NCBI RefSeq assembly: GCF_018446385.1
Contig: NC_055989.1
Location: 132,273,004-132,337,003 of the forward strand
Length of the DNA: 64,000 nt
Reading direction: 5' to 3'
DNA from: Zingiber officinale
Taxonomy: Eukaryota; Streptophyta; Magnoliopsida; Zingiberales; Zingiberaceae
The translations under genes and the position numbers were made by a program. The notes under the pieces are model-generated. The model did not search any database, was not told where the DNA came from, and saw only the letters and a list, made by a program, of their open reading frames with translations. Numbering within the stretch: the first letter of the stretch is position 1; every line of letters starts with the position of its first letter. Below are positions 11,339-21,859 of this stretch, piece after piece.

Positions 11339-14300
11339 ATGGACGAAGCTGGACGACAACATACGGTGGCGCTTTCGACGGAAGAACTCGAAGCTCTGGT
11401 CGAGATAAGGGCCGCCAAACTTGTGGAACAAAAACAGAAAGCAGCAGCCGAGCGGCCTGAGCAACAAGCAACATCTGCGTCAGGTGGCCGAGCGGAAGCA
11501 CCTCCAGCCACCGTCGCATTCCATCGAGCCTTGTTTCGCACCCCTGAAGTCGTACCAGCTCGAAGAGATAGGGGATCATCTTCAAACGAGATGTCAAGGC
11601 GGGATGACAGAAAAGGGAAAGCTCCCCGGGCGGACTCATCTCCCGAGCGGATCAATCGCCAATTCTCGGAGGCTATTCTACGAGACCCTCTACCCAAGCA
11701 CTACGTGCCTCCGACGATCGGCGAGTACAACGGAACAACGGACCCGGATGATCACCTGGGTAAGTTTGATAACACAGCTACACTCCATCAATATACAGAT
11801 GGAGTAAAGTGCCGCGTCTTCCTTACAACTCTCTCGGGATCGGCTCAACGGTGGTTTCGGAGGTTGCCGGATGGATCCATCACTAGCTTCAAGGACTTCC
11901 GAACGGCCTTCCTCCACCACTTCGCTAGCAGTCGGCGTTATCAGAAGACAAGTGTCAGCTTGTTTGCCATCAAGCAAGAGTCGAGAGAATCGCTGCGAGC
12001 TTACATCCAGCGATTCAACCAAGTGGCGATGGATATCCCAACGGCCACATCAGAGACGATGATGAATGCCTTCACGCAGGGCCTTGTGGATGGGGACTTC
12101 TTCCGGTCGCTCATCCGAAAGCCGCCCCGAGATTATGATCATATGCTACATCGGGCCAACGAATACATTAACGTGGAAGAAGCGCAAGCCGCCCGGAAAA
12201 AGGAAACTCCAACAGAGCGGGCACCTATTCAGGCCGAACGGAAACAGAACGCCGCTCAGCAGCCACCTAGAGGACCGAGGGCAGAAGCAATCCGATCCCC
12301 TCGTGTAAGGTCCCAAGTACAAGAAGTAGTTGCCGCTCGAAGCAAGCCAAAGAGGAGATGGACCCCGATGTTCTGCTCCTTCCACCAGATGGATACGCAC
12401 AACACCAGGGATTGTCGAAGTCTGCCCTTCGTGGCTCACCCTGTGCCGCGGAATGCCGTACGGCGATCTACCTCAGCCGATCGGCTACAAAGAACTCAGG
12501 AAGCCGATCGAACTCGCGATAGGCCACGGCAACAGACTCCCGATCGGCATCGCTCACCCAGGCGAGAGAATCGCCGAGCGTCCAGAGAACGGTCCCGACC
12601 ATCCGCTCGTGAAGAGGAAAATAAAAGCAACACTTCCCGAGGCGAGATTAATGTCATCGCTGGTGGGCCGACCGGAGGAGACTCCAACCGAGCCAGAAAG
12701 GCGGGCGTCCATGCAGTCGGTTGTAGCCAAGAGCGGGCCAGTGGACCGGAAATCACTTTCGGGCCCGGAGACTTAGAGGGAGTTGAAGTGCCCCACGACG
12801 ACGCTCTGCTCATTAAAGCGGTAATAGCAAATTACACTATTCACCGCGTATTTGTTGACACAAGGAGCTCGGTCAACATCATATTCAAGAAGGCATTCGA
12901 TCAGCTGCAAATTGATCGAGCCAAGCTGCTACCCATGACAACGCCGCTCTACGAGTTCACAGGTAACGAAGTGCAGCCGGTCGGCCAAATCCGGCTGGCT
13001 ACCTCATTGGGAGAGGAGCCGCTCAGGAGGACCAGGACAATAAATTTCGTGGTGGTCGATTCTCCCTCGTCCTACAACGTCATTTTGGGACGACCGGCGC
13101 TCAGTGAATTCCGAGCGGTCGTCTCAACCTTCCACCAGAAGATGAAGTTCCCCGTCGAAGACAAGGTGGGAGAGGTATGGGGAGACCAGTTAGCAGCTCG
13201 GCGGTGTTACATAGAGATGGTCCGAGCGGAAGCCAACTCCACTAGGAAGGCGCCTCGAATCGAGGTAAATGCTATCACTGAAAAGCCACCCGCCTTAATT
13301 TATGAGGAAAAAGAGGAGGTGCAAATTCATCCGACCCGATCGGAGGCCACGACTTTTGTTGCCTCTGATCTGGAGGAGAAGCAGAAGGAGGAGCTGATCC
13401 AATGCCTCCGACTAAATCATGATGTGTTCGTCTGGTCGACACATGAATTGCCCGGAATTTCGCCGGGTATAGCGCAGCATGAGTTGCACGTCCGACCGGA
13501 CGCTCGACCAGTGAAGCAGAGAAAAAGGGATTTCAGTGCCGAGCAGAATGCAATCATCCGGGCGGAAGTAGAGAAACTTCTGGAGGCCGGCCACATACGA
13601 GAAGTGCAGTTCCCGAGCTGGCTGGCTAACGTGGTATTAGTCTCCAAGCCGGGCGGCAAGTGGAGAGTCTGCATCGACTTTCGGGACTTGAACAAAGCAT
13701 GCCCCAAGGACTTCTATCCTCTGCCCCGGATAGATCAGCTGGTGGACTCTACGGCCGGCTGCGAGTTAATTTGCATGCTTGACGCCTACCAAGGATATCA
13801 TCAAGTGCCGCTCGCCCGGGAAGATCAAGAAAAAGTAAGCTTCGTAACGGCCGACGGCACATATTGCTATAATGTGATGCCGTTCGGATTGAAGAATGTC
13901 GGGGCCACCTATCAACGCTTGATGAACAAGGTGTTCAAGGAGCAGATCGGGCGTAATCTGGAAGTCTATGTGGACGACATTCTTATCAAATCCGTCCGAG
14001 CGACCGATCTTGTCAAGGATATGGAAGAAACCTTCCGAACGCTGCGCAAATATGGAGTCAAGCTAAATCCCCAGAAGTGCCTGTTCGGAGCAAAAGGAGG
14101 GCGTTTCTTGGGGTACATAGTGACCGAGCGGGGAATCGAAGCAAATCCCAGCAAAGTGAAAGCCCTGCAGGACATGCCACCCCCAAGAAATACAAGAGAA
14201 GTGCAGAGGTTAACCGGTCGGATAACTGCTTTGTCCAGATTCATCTCCAAAACCGCCGACCGGAGCCTTCCATTCTTCAAGATCCTGCGCAAGGCTACTA

Positions 14301-15250
14301 AGTTCCAGTGGGATGAAGAATGTGACCAAGCGTTCGAAGAATTGAAGACATATCTTAATTCTCTGCCAGTGTTAGCCAAGCCAATCGGGGGTGAGTCAGT
14401 TTATATTTATTTGTCATCGACTGAGCATGCTGTAGGCTCAACACTTGTGAGGGCAAGCGGTGAAGAGCAGCCGGTGTATTTTCTAAGCCACATTTTAAAA
14501 GATGCTGAATCTCGTTACACCGGGCTCGAGAAGTTGGCCTTTGCTTTGGTTCTAGCCGCTCGGCGCCTTCGACCGTATTTCTTGGTGCACACCATCATTG
14601 TCCGGACGAACAGTCCACTCGGAAGAGTACTGTTGAATCCAGAAGTGTCCGGACGGCTCATCAAGTGGACGACAGAATTGAGTGAATTTGACATCCAATA
14701 TCAGCCCCGCTCGGCGATCAAAGCCCAATCCTTGGCTGATTTTGTGACCGAAGTGCAAAGGCCAGAGCCGGAAGCTACGTGGAGAATATATGTGGATGGG
14801 TCCTCCACTCGGCTCGGAAGTGGGATTGGAATATTGTTGCTCTCACCTCAGGAAGAGAAGATGCACCTATCCGTCCGGCTGGATTACAAAGCTACCAACA
14901 ACGAAGCAGAGTATGAGGGCCTCATAGCCGGATTGCAGGCAGCCCGGCATGTGGGTGCCGGTCGGGTGACTCTCTATTCGGATTCACAGTTGGCCGCTCA
15001 ACAACTTTCTGGCACCTTTGAAATCAATAGTGCTCGGCTTAAACTCTACGTTGAGGCCTTTGAAAAACTCAAAGCCACTTTCCGAGAGGTTCTTATACAG
15101 AAGATCCCCCGAACGGAGAACCAGGCAGCAGACGAGCTAGCTAGACTCGCGAGTTCAATAACACCAATAGCCATTCAGCAACCAATTGAAAAAGTACTGC
15201 TGGTGGCGCACGTCGATCGGATGCAAGGCCTCACGTTTCCAAGAGACTAG
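11339..15250 (+). CDS. Tat gag-pol: gag, protease, reverse transcriptase, two RNase H domains
   Basis: The ATG at 11339, 25 bases after the PBS, starts MDEAGRQHTVALSTEELEAL. The frame is open upstream to 11207 but that part is LTR. In order (1,303 residues): a gag domain at ~150-260 (WFRRLPDGSITSFKDFRTAF); a CxFHxxxxHxTxDC knuckle at ~345; the protease site at ~507; RT at ~760-950 with YVDD at 13967-13978; a first RNase H/connection; then a second RNase H from ~1148 (RIYVDGSS, NNEAEYEGLIAGL, YSDSQL, ADELARLASS). The protease triad reads DTR and not DTG at 12857-12865, which should disable it. The frame stops at a TAG (15248-15250) where relatives read on into integrase. Confidence 0.93.
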   Translation: MDEAGRQHTVALSTEELEALVEIRAAKLVEQKQKAAAERPEQQATSASGGRAEAPPATVAFHRALFRTPEVVPARRDRGSSSNEMSRRDDRKGKAPRADSSPERINRQFSEAILRDPLPKHYVPPTIGEYNGTTDPDDHLGKFDNTATLHQYTDGVKCRVFLTTLSGSAQRWFRRLPDGSITSFKDFRTAFLHHFASSRRYQKTSVSLFAIKQESRESLRAYIQRFNQVAMDIPTATSETMMNAFTQGLVDGDFFRSLIRKPPRDYDHMLHRANEYINVEEAQAARKKETPTERAPIQAERKQNAAQQPPRGPRAEAIRSPRVRSQVQEVVAARSKPKRRWTPMFCSFHQMDTHNTRDCRSLPFVAHPVPRNAVRRSTSADRLQRTQEADRTRDRPRQQTPDRHRSPRRENRRASRERSRPSAREEENKSNTSRGEINVIAGGPTGGDSNRARKAGVHAVGCSQERASGPEITFGPGDLEGVEVPHDDALLIKAVIANYTIHRVFVDTRSSVNIIFKKAFDQLQIDRAKLLPMTTPLYEFTGNEVQPVGQIRLATSLGEEPLRRTRTINFVVVDSPSSYNVILGRPALSEFRAVVSTFHQKMKFPVEDKVGEVWGDQLAARRCYIEMVRAEANSTRKAPRIEVNAITEKPPALIYEEKEEVQIHPTRSEATTFVASDLEEKQKEELIQCLRLNHDVFVWSTHELPGISPGIAQHELHVRPDARPVKQRKRDFSAEQNAIIRAEVEKLLEAGHIREVQFPSWLANVVLVSKPGGKWRVCIDFRDLNKACPKDFYPLPRIDQLVDSTAGCELICMLDAYQGYHQVPLAREDQEKVSFVTADGTYCYNVMPFGLKNVGATYQRLMNKVFKEQIGRNLEVYVDDILIKSVRATDLVKDMEETFRTLRKYGVKLNPQKCLFGAKGGRFLGYIVTERGIEANPSKVKALQDMPPPRNTREVQRLTGRITALSRFISKTADRSLPFFKILRKATKFQWDEECDQAFEELKTYLNSLPVLAKPIGGESVYIYLSSTEHAVGSTLVRASGEEQPVYFLSHILKDAESRYTGLEKLAFALVLAARRLRPYFLVHTIIVRTNSPLGRVLLNPEVSGRLIKWTTELSEFDIQYQPRSAIKAQSLADFVTEVQRPEPEATWRIYVDGSSTRLGSGIGILLLSPQEEKMHLSVRLDYKATNNEAEYEGLIAGLQAARHVGAGRVTLYSDSQLAAQQLSGTFEINSARLKLYVEAFEKLKATFREVLIQKIPRTENQAADELARLASSITPIAIQQPIEKVLLVAHVDRMQGLTFPRD

Positions 15251-16458
15251 AGGACACCTATTATAGAATTTCTTCGTTCGGGCACCACACCCTCAGATGA
15301 ATATGCAGCCCAGCTCCTCAGAAGAAGAGCCGGTCGGTTTACACTCATCGGAGATCAGCTTTACAAGAAAGCTTTCTCGCGCCCGTTGCTGAAATGTGTA
15401 AGCTCGGAGGACTCAAAGTACATCAAGGATCATGCGGGGGTCATCCGGGCGGGCGCTCATTGGCCAAGAAGATCATCTTGGCCGGATACTTTTGGCCAAC
15501 TTTACAAACAGATGCCGCTCGGACAGTATCTACCTGCCTTTCATGCCAGAAGTATCACAACTTCTCCCACCGACCGGCTGAAGAAATGAAGGCGTCAAGC
15601 GTTTCATGCCCGTTCGACCAATGGGGAATGGATATTGTCGGTCCATTTCCAATGGCGGCCGGGCAGAGGAAATTTTTACTAGTGGCGGTAGACTACTTCT
15701 CCAAGTGGGTGGAGGCCGAGCCGCTAGCAAAGATCACTGAGCAAATGGTTAAAAAATTCATCTGGCAACACATCATTTGTCGGTTCGGCATCCCTCGCCG
15801 ACTAGTGTCCGACAACGGGCGGCAGTTCACAGGGAAGATGTTAGAGGATTGGTGCAAGAGCTACGGCATTGAGCAACATTTCACATCCGTGGCCTATCCT
15901 CAAAGCAACGGTCAAGCTGAAGTGGCCAACCGGGAAATTCTCCGTATTCTGCGCACTCGGCTCGATCATTTAGGAGGAAGTTGGCCGGACGAAGTGCCGA
16001 GCGTCTTGTGGGCCATCCGAACGACGCCAAAAGAAGGGACAGGAGTCACACCGTTCCATTTGGTATATGGCGGTGAGGCCGTCATTCCGGTCGAAGTCGG
16101 CGTTGAGTCAAGCCGGATCCAGAGCTACGATGATGACAACGCCGAAAGGAGAAACATGGAGCTGGATTTGGTAGAAGAGGAGAGGGCAAAAGCATCCGTT
16201 CGGCTGATGGCGTACCGTCAACGAATGAAGCAAAACTATAACCGGCGCGTCATTCCCCAATCATTCCAGGTCGGCGACCTTGTCTGGAAGAAAGTCAAGC
16301 CGATCGGCGACGTCGGCAAACTTGAAGCTCCGTGGGCAGGTCCCTTCAAAATCATCGAGAAGCTCCGCTCGGGTGCGTATTATTTGGAAGATGAGGAAGG
16401 TCGCCAGCTAGATAGGTCGTGGAGCGCGAACCACCTCCAGCCTTACCGGGCAGGGTGA
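15251..16458 (+). pseudogene. Tat integrase, separated from pol by a nonsense codon and a frameshift
   Basis: After the TAG at 15248 the same frame continues with RTPIIEFLRSGTTPSDEY up to about 15420. The integrase then continues in another frame (open 15394-16458). The slip lies at 15415-15430, where the short direct repeat AAGTACATCAAG suggests a deletion between repeats. The second frame has an HHCC zinc site (VHQGSCGGH ... CLSCQKYH). The core has D in WGMDIVGPFP, D in LVSDNGRQF and E in the QSNGQAEVANRE block. A C-terminal DLVWKKVKPIG / AGPFKI module follows. The catalytic residues survive, but no single frame encodes an integrase joined to pol. Confidence 0.88.
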
Positions 16459-16799
16459 AAGGTGTGCCTATGTAAATCATCTTGTGTACTTTTTTCGACT
16501 GAATACTTAAATTGCAGAAACGAAAAATCAAGAGAACAATTCGGACGGAGATAAATTATCCGAGCCAAAATGCTCGACGCAGCAGACCCTGAGCCGTTCG
16601 GCCAGGAGTACGTTCTCCGAGCTGGGTGGAAGGGGCATATGGATTATCCGAGCCAGGTGCCCGAATAGCGAAGGCCCCCCAGCCGATTATATTCGCGAGC
16701 AAATGACCCGTGCTGTTCGGCCGGGCACAAAGACTGTCCAAACGCGAGATAAGATATGAAGGCCAAGGTCGCTCGACCTGGTAAGGAGTTAGCCTTCAA
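16459..16799 (+). other. Untranslated region after integrase
   Basis: No frame of note. The sequence is GC-rich and carries CCGAGC-type motifs as elsewhere in this element. It leads directly into the tandem repeat array. Confidence 0.5.
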
Positions 16800-17960
16800 G
16801 GCCGACGAGCACCGTCGTTAAAGATCGAGAGCCGCGCCGACCGGCTATAAAAACCGAGCGGAAAACCGACGAGCACCGTCGTTAAAGATCGAGAGCCGCG
16901 CCGATCGGCTATAAAAACCGAGCGGAAAACCGACGAGCACCGTCGTTAAAGATCGAGAGCCGCGCCGATCGGCTATAAACATCCGCGCCGACGAGCACCG
17001 TCGTTAAAGATCGAGAGCCGCGCCGATCGGCTATAAAAACCGAGCGGAAAACCGACGAGCACCGTCGTTAAAGATCGAGAGCCGCGCCGACCGGCTATAA
17101 AAACCGAGCGGAAAACCGACGAGCACCGTCGTTAAAGATCGAGAGCCGCGCCGACCGGCTATAAAAACCGAGCGGAAAACCGACGAGCACCGTCGTTAAA
17201 GATCGAGAGCCGCGCCGATCGGCTATAAAAACCGAGCGGAAAACCGACGAGCACCGTCGTTAAAGATCGAGAGTCGCGCCGATCGGCTATAAACATCCGC
17301 GCCGACGAGCACCGTCGTTAAAGATTGAGAGCCGCGCCGATCGGCTATAAAAACCGAGCGGAAAACCGACGAGCACCGTCGTTAAAGATCGAGAGTCGCG
17401 CCGATCGGCTATAAACATCCGCGCCGACGAGCACCGTCGTTAAAGATCGAGAGCCGCGCCGACCGGCTATAAAAACCGAGCGGAAAACCGACGAGCACCG
17501 TCGTTAAAGATCGAGAGCTGCGCCGACCGGCTATACAAACCGAGCGGAAAACCGACGAGCACCGTCGTTAAAGATCGAGAGCCGCACTGATCGGCTATAA
17601 AAATCGAGCGGAAAACCGACGAGCACCGTCGTTAAAGATCGAGAGCCGCGCCGACCGGCTATAAAAACCGAGCGGAAAACCGACGAGCACCGTCGTTAAA
17701 GATCGAGAGCCGCGCCGATTGGCTATAAAAATCGAGCGGAAAACCGACGAGCACCGTCGTTAAAGATCGAGAGCCGCGCCGATCGGCTATAAAAACCGAG
17801 CGGAAAACCGAAGAGCACCGTCGTTAAAGATCGAGAGCCGCGCCGATCGGCTATAAACATCCGCGCCGACGAGCACCGTCGTTAAAGATCGAGAGCCGCG
17901 CCGATCGGCTATAAACATCCGCGCCGACGAGCACCGTCGTTAAAAATCAAGTCGGACCGG
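16800..17960 (+). repeat. Tandem array of 19 monomers (64 bp and ~58 bp types)
   Basis: Nineteen copies of GACGAGCACCGTCGTTAAA can be counted. Most monomers are 64 bp and end AACCGAGCGGAAAA; five (before copies 4, 9, 11, 18 and 19) are shorter and carry CATCCGCGC instead. Each monomer contains GGCTATAAA, a TATA-like box, and the inverted pair CGACGAGCACCGTCG. Variable tandem arrays at this place are common in Tat elements. Confidence 0.95.
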
Positions 17961-18353
17961 CGACTATAAATACCCCGAACAGACGAACGAACATCAGAGT
18001 AAGAAACCGCGGAAACTACAAATATTAAAACATTCAGGCCCGATTGGGGGTTGGTCCTTCGATACTCGGCGTTTGTTAACTTCGCGCAGGCAAAATACGT
18101 GCAAAGCGAATAGGCCTCCCCGCTCGGACTTTATGCAATGGGCCAAGCCGATCGGACGCGTGACGGTGAACGCTTAAGAGCATGACTGACTCTAAGCATA
18201 CACGCTAAGCAAACAAAAGAATATTATGGATAATGAGTAAGAAGACAAAAGCAGATGGGCATCGTTGCATTAAAGGAAAAATTAGGTCGAACGGCACGTA
18301 CAAAAATTTTGCATCCGCCGAGCGGATGAAATACAGAAAGCACTTAACTCGCC
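17961..18353. other. Spacer between repeat array and antisense gene
   Basis: No coding frame is supported. For the minus-strand gene this would be the 3' untranslated and terminator region. Confidence 0.4.
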
Positions 18354-20515
18354 TCACTCAGGGTCTTCAAAATTAAAAAAGGCGTCCGGGATATCATCGA
18401 TCATGGCCGCCAGGTCGGAGGCGGGAATATGCATTCCCTCAGGAAGGTGGCCACCCCTCTTGAAGTACGCCATGGCGACCTTGACCGCTTCGGCGAAAGT
18501 AGAGGAGACGCTGCCACCGAATTTTACGCCGAACCTCTCCGAATGGAGGTATTCCTGGCGCGCTGCTGCTAAGCGACTCGGCTCTCCCTCTTTATATTTT
18601 TTGAGCACCGCCCGGGAGGCGATTAAGGAATCTTGGAGGGCCTTCAAGTCCATCGCAACCTTTGTGCGTTCTGCCGAACGGTCCTCTCGCTCGGCGTTCA
18701 GCTGGGCCTCCAGATCCTTGGATCGCTCATCTAGCGCACGGACTTCGACTTTCATTTTATCTAGATCAGCAATTGCTCGCCTCTTCCGACCATTGGCGCG
18801 CTTCACGTCCCCGTCCCGCTTCTTCACCAAGTCTTCAAGTCGGGCCACCTCTGCAGCCAGATCGACAGCCTTCTTCTGTTCGGCCTCAAGACCTTGTTTC
18901 TCCCGCTCGGCCATGGGACCTCCCGATACTTGAAGTTTTTCCAGGAGATCCTCCAACTCGGCTAGCCGATGGCTAGTGGCGATTTGCTCAGCCCAGCGCT
19001 GTAAAGGAAATAATGGAGTCAGTAACCAAACAGTGGCATGGTACAGGAAGAAAAATGAATTTACCTGAGTGGCCTGCTGCATATTGTTGTCGCTGAGCTG
19101 CTTGGGCGTCATGAGGGCCACTTGAATCTGAGCGTCCTCAAAGAGCTTGGCGAGTGGACCCGTCAGGGTTACTTCGTGGACAGGGCTCGATGGCCGATCG
19201 TCTGATAGTAAATATTCCTCCGATGGGAATCGGAGGGTAGTCTTGATAGTCGGATGGCTGGACGGCGCTTCTTCAGTCGCGACCGCCTGATGCAAGGACT
19301 CCCCTATGGTGGAAGTTTCGCCCAACCGACGTAAGCGGTGGCGAGTTCGGGGAGGAGAGCCGGAGGACTGTGCGGTGGGCGAAACCACAGGGGTCCCGAT
19401 CTGTGATGGCGTGCGATCCGGCGAAGTTACGTCGATTGGTGCCTGTGTTTCCGCCTCTTGGGTCGGCGGACGGCTGGAGTCTCTTCGACGTTTCCGCCGA
19501 ACATCCAATGGGGGATCCCCGACCAGGGGAACGCCTAGCTCGGCGGGGGCTGAGGAAACAGGATCCGCCTCAACCTCCGTTGAAGCGGATTGGGCAGCTT
19601 CTGCTTCAGGGGCGGACTGCGCTCCCCCCTCTCCTGCATCTGCCGAGCGGCTGGGGATAAGACCCCGCTCGGCGAGCTTTTTCTTGGTGGCCGCTTCAAT
19701 CTCCACGGACTTTAATTTCAAATTAGCGGTAGCCTTAGAGCGCCACATGACTTCAGCTGCAGTAAAAGAAATTAAAATCAGTTAGACAAAAAATAGTAAG
19801 AAAGTAAAGAATCCTTACTCATGCGGAAGGGTAGATTTGCCCGAACGGGAGACAATCCGAAAATATACAACACCCCCTTGAGCAGCAACTGGTCGATCTT
19901 GTATCGCTGACCGGACAACCAGTTCGCCGCATGGAGATAAGCTGGATTGCTTCTGAACTTGCCTAGCTCCGGCTGAGGCGGCACAGCGGTCTGCCATTTG
20001 GTTCGGAATGCTGGCCGCTCGGGAAGTCGGATATAGAAGAAAAACTCCTTCCAGTGTTTGTTGGAGGTCGGCATATTATCAAAAAATCTAAAGCCTATTC
20101 TACTTTGGAAGATAAAAGTGCTCGGCTCGGATTGTTTGGGGTAGAAGAAGAAGTGGAATATTTTGGGGTCAAGGGGGATACTATGCAGCTTGAAGAGGAC
20201 GACCACCCCGCTCAGCAGCCTAAAGGAATTCGGCACAAGTTGGCCGAGCGGGATACGAAAATAGTTACAAACTTCCAAAATAAATCGATGGGTGGGAAAC
20301 CTAAGGCCGCCCTGGAATTGGTCTAGAAAGAAACAAATGGTGTCGGTCGGCGGGTCATGGGGCCGATCGGCTGGGCCGGCTATAATTATTTCATGGTCAT
20401 CTGGGATCCCGTACGTCCGAACTAGACGCCGAGCGCCCTCTTCGTTAAACCGACTCTCCATACTCATATACCATGGACCGTGAACATGGGTAGAGGGGTC
20501 AGAAGAGCTCGCCAT
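18354..20515 (-). CDS. Antisense Tat gene (aORF), spliced, with a putative gypsy transposon domain (PF04195-like)
   Basis: The gene runs opposite to pol. Exons: 20515-19819, 19756-19065 and 18998-18354. Introns of 62 bp (19757-19818, GTAAGG..CTGCAG) and 66 bp (18999-19064, GTAAAT..TTACAG) restore one frame of 677 codons plus stop. I chose the ATG at 20515 (MASSSDPSTHVHGPWYMS); an upstream ATG at 20767 is in frame but would add a low-complexity leader. Residues ~20-200 match the plant 'putative gypsy type transposon' domain (FILEVCNYFRIPLGQLVPNS, PLDPKIFHFFFYPKQSEP, FFDNMPTSNKHWKEFFFYIR). The middle is acidic/Ser-rich. Residues ~460-600 form a long coiled coil (EVARLEDLVKKRDGDVKR). Its function is unknown; related genes are known in Tat and Grande elements. 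It has no stop or shift, unlike pol. Confidence 0.82.
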
Positions 20516-20767
20516 CTCGAAGAGACAAAAGGATAGCAACGAAAGAGAGGTAAAACGGTTAGGAAAGACCTGGTAAGCGAGGAAAGAAGGCTCACTAAGA
20601 AGGGGATGGGCGGAGAAGATCGCCGGTGAGATGGTAGCTGCCGAAGAACAGGAGCTGGATCGCCGGAGGCCGCAGCAACAGAAGAGGCAGGGGGGCAAAG
20701 CACGGGCAAAGATGCGTAGGCGGAGGAGGGCTAAGGCTTTATACGGCCGAAGTCGATGGGCCTCCAC

Positions 20768-21150
20768 CGTCCGATCCAGGTCACGGGAAACAAAGACGCC
20801 ATCGGGTCGTCCATTTTAAACGGAGGCGTCCCATCGTAAGTGACGCCGCCGTCACACAATGGTCGACACGTGGCGCTCTGTCACCAAGCGCAATTAATGC
20901 GCCCATACTGCGCATGCTTCGACTTAATGGAGAGGATTTGTGTGATCTTCAAGAAGATTTAGACAAGCAAACATTCCTGTTGAGCGACAAGACCACCATA
21001 ACGAAGAGCCGAGCGGCTGAATTTGGAGGAAGGGCCGAACGGCCCCACGAATATTATAAGCAACGGAAAGGCGACGAACGCCCGCTCGGACACATAGTCC
21101 AGTCAGTCGGACTCACTGCCTCCTTCGACTAGACTTGAAGGGAAGGCAAG
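20768..21150. other. Region between antisense gene and 3' LTR, with polypurine tract
   Basis: This should hold the promoter of the antisense gene and the plus-strand primer. The purine run GAAGGGAAGGCAAG ends at 21150, immediately before the 3' LTR, and is the polypurine tract. No other gene is seen. Confidence 0.65.
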
Positions 21151-21859
21151 TGATCCGGCGGTAAGAAGGGAGGGCCCACCCTCTGAAGGGTCCCAGCCTA
21201 AGGAAGGATGGAGGGCTGGCCCAGCGAATAATGGTCCGAGCGGAGCTATAGATAACCCATCCATGGGCTTGGGTTTCCGACGCCAAGGCAGGAAGATCGA
21301 AGGGCCGAGCGGAAGTCCGCTCGGCTGGGACCGAAGGGCCGATCGGGTGGTCCATTCGGCCAGGATAGAGGCGAGGGTACAAAGGTGGCCGAGCGGCCTA
21401 TGCGCTCGGCATGGGTTATGGGATGTCAGCAGAAGCATGTCTGATGATTAGGCCATACACAAGATCACACGATGGAGGATCTTGCCGTCACATCAGGGGA
21501 AGGTTGCTACAGTAGTAGTATGGCCTCATGGACGTCTTCCTGACAGATCCATATCTGGGCATGGCCCTTCTGACAGACCCATACCTGGGCATGGTCGAAG
21601 GCAGGTGGTTGCTTTGACTGGTGCGCCTAGGCTTCTTCGAGAGGTCTATATAAGGCCTCCATTTCTTCATCGGAGGTACGAGGGTCTCCTACTTAAAAGC
21701 CACTTTTTTGCTATTCCTCGCCTGACTTGAGCGTTGGAGGGCCGTCGCCGGGACACCCCTCCCGGCTCGGTTTTGCTGTAGGTTCGCCGGAGCGCTCGAG
21801 GATTCAGCAGGGAGTGCCACGTGCCCAGTGTCCGTTGGCTCCTGGTTTGGACAGGATCA
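21151..21859 (+). repeat. 3' LTR of the Tat element
   Basis: Starts TGATCCGGCGGTAAG and ends GGACAGGATCA, followed by the ATATG duplication. It is ~31 bp longer than the 5' LTR. The block CTGACAGATCCATA..CTGGGCATGG near 21540-21595 is present twice here and once in the 5' LTR. Otherwise differences are few. Confidence 0.92.

Larger units (their letters stand above)
10616..21859 (+). mobile_element. Full-length Ty3/gypsy Tat-lineage retrotransposon (TSD ATATG)
   Basis: The element is bounded by LTRs of 678 and 709 bp and flanked by a perfect ATATG duplication (10611-10615 and 21860-21864). Order: LTR, PBS, gag-protease-RT-RNase H-second RNase H, integrase, a tandem repeat array, an antisense spliced gene, polypurine tract, LTR. 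The second RNase H and the antisense gene are hallmarks of the Tat lineage. Pol carries a nonsense codon and a frameshift, so it cannot make integrase in one frame. LTRs are nearly identical, suggesting a young insertion. Confidence 0.95.

Noticed and set aside
11218..11697. Minus-strand frames of 133-159 codons opposite gag
   Set aside because: Shadows of the gag-pol frame, without any domain.
16800..17960. Regular repeats that could be taken for a CRISPR array
   Set aside because: Monomers are directly adjacent without unique spacers, and the array sits inside a plant retrotransposon.
18403..19785. Plus-strand frames of 104-176 codons opposite the antisense Tat gene
   Set aside because: They are shadows of the minus-strand gene, which has splice sites and a recognised domain.
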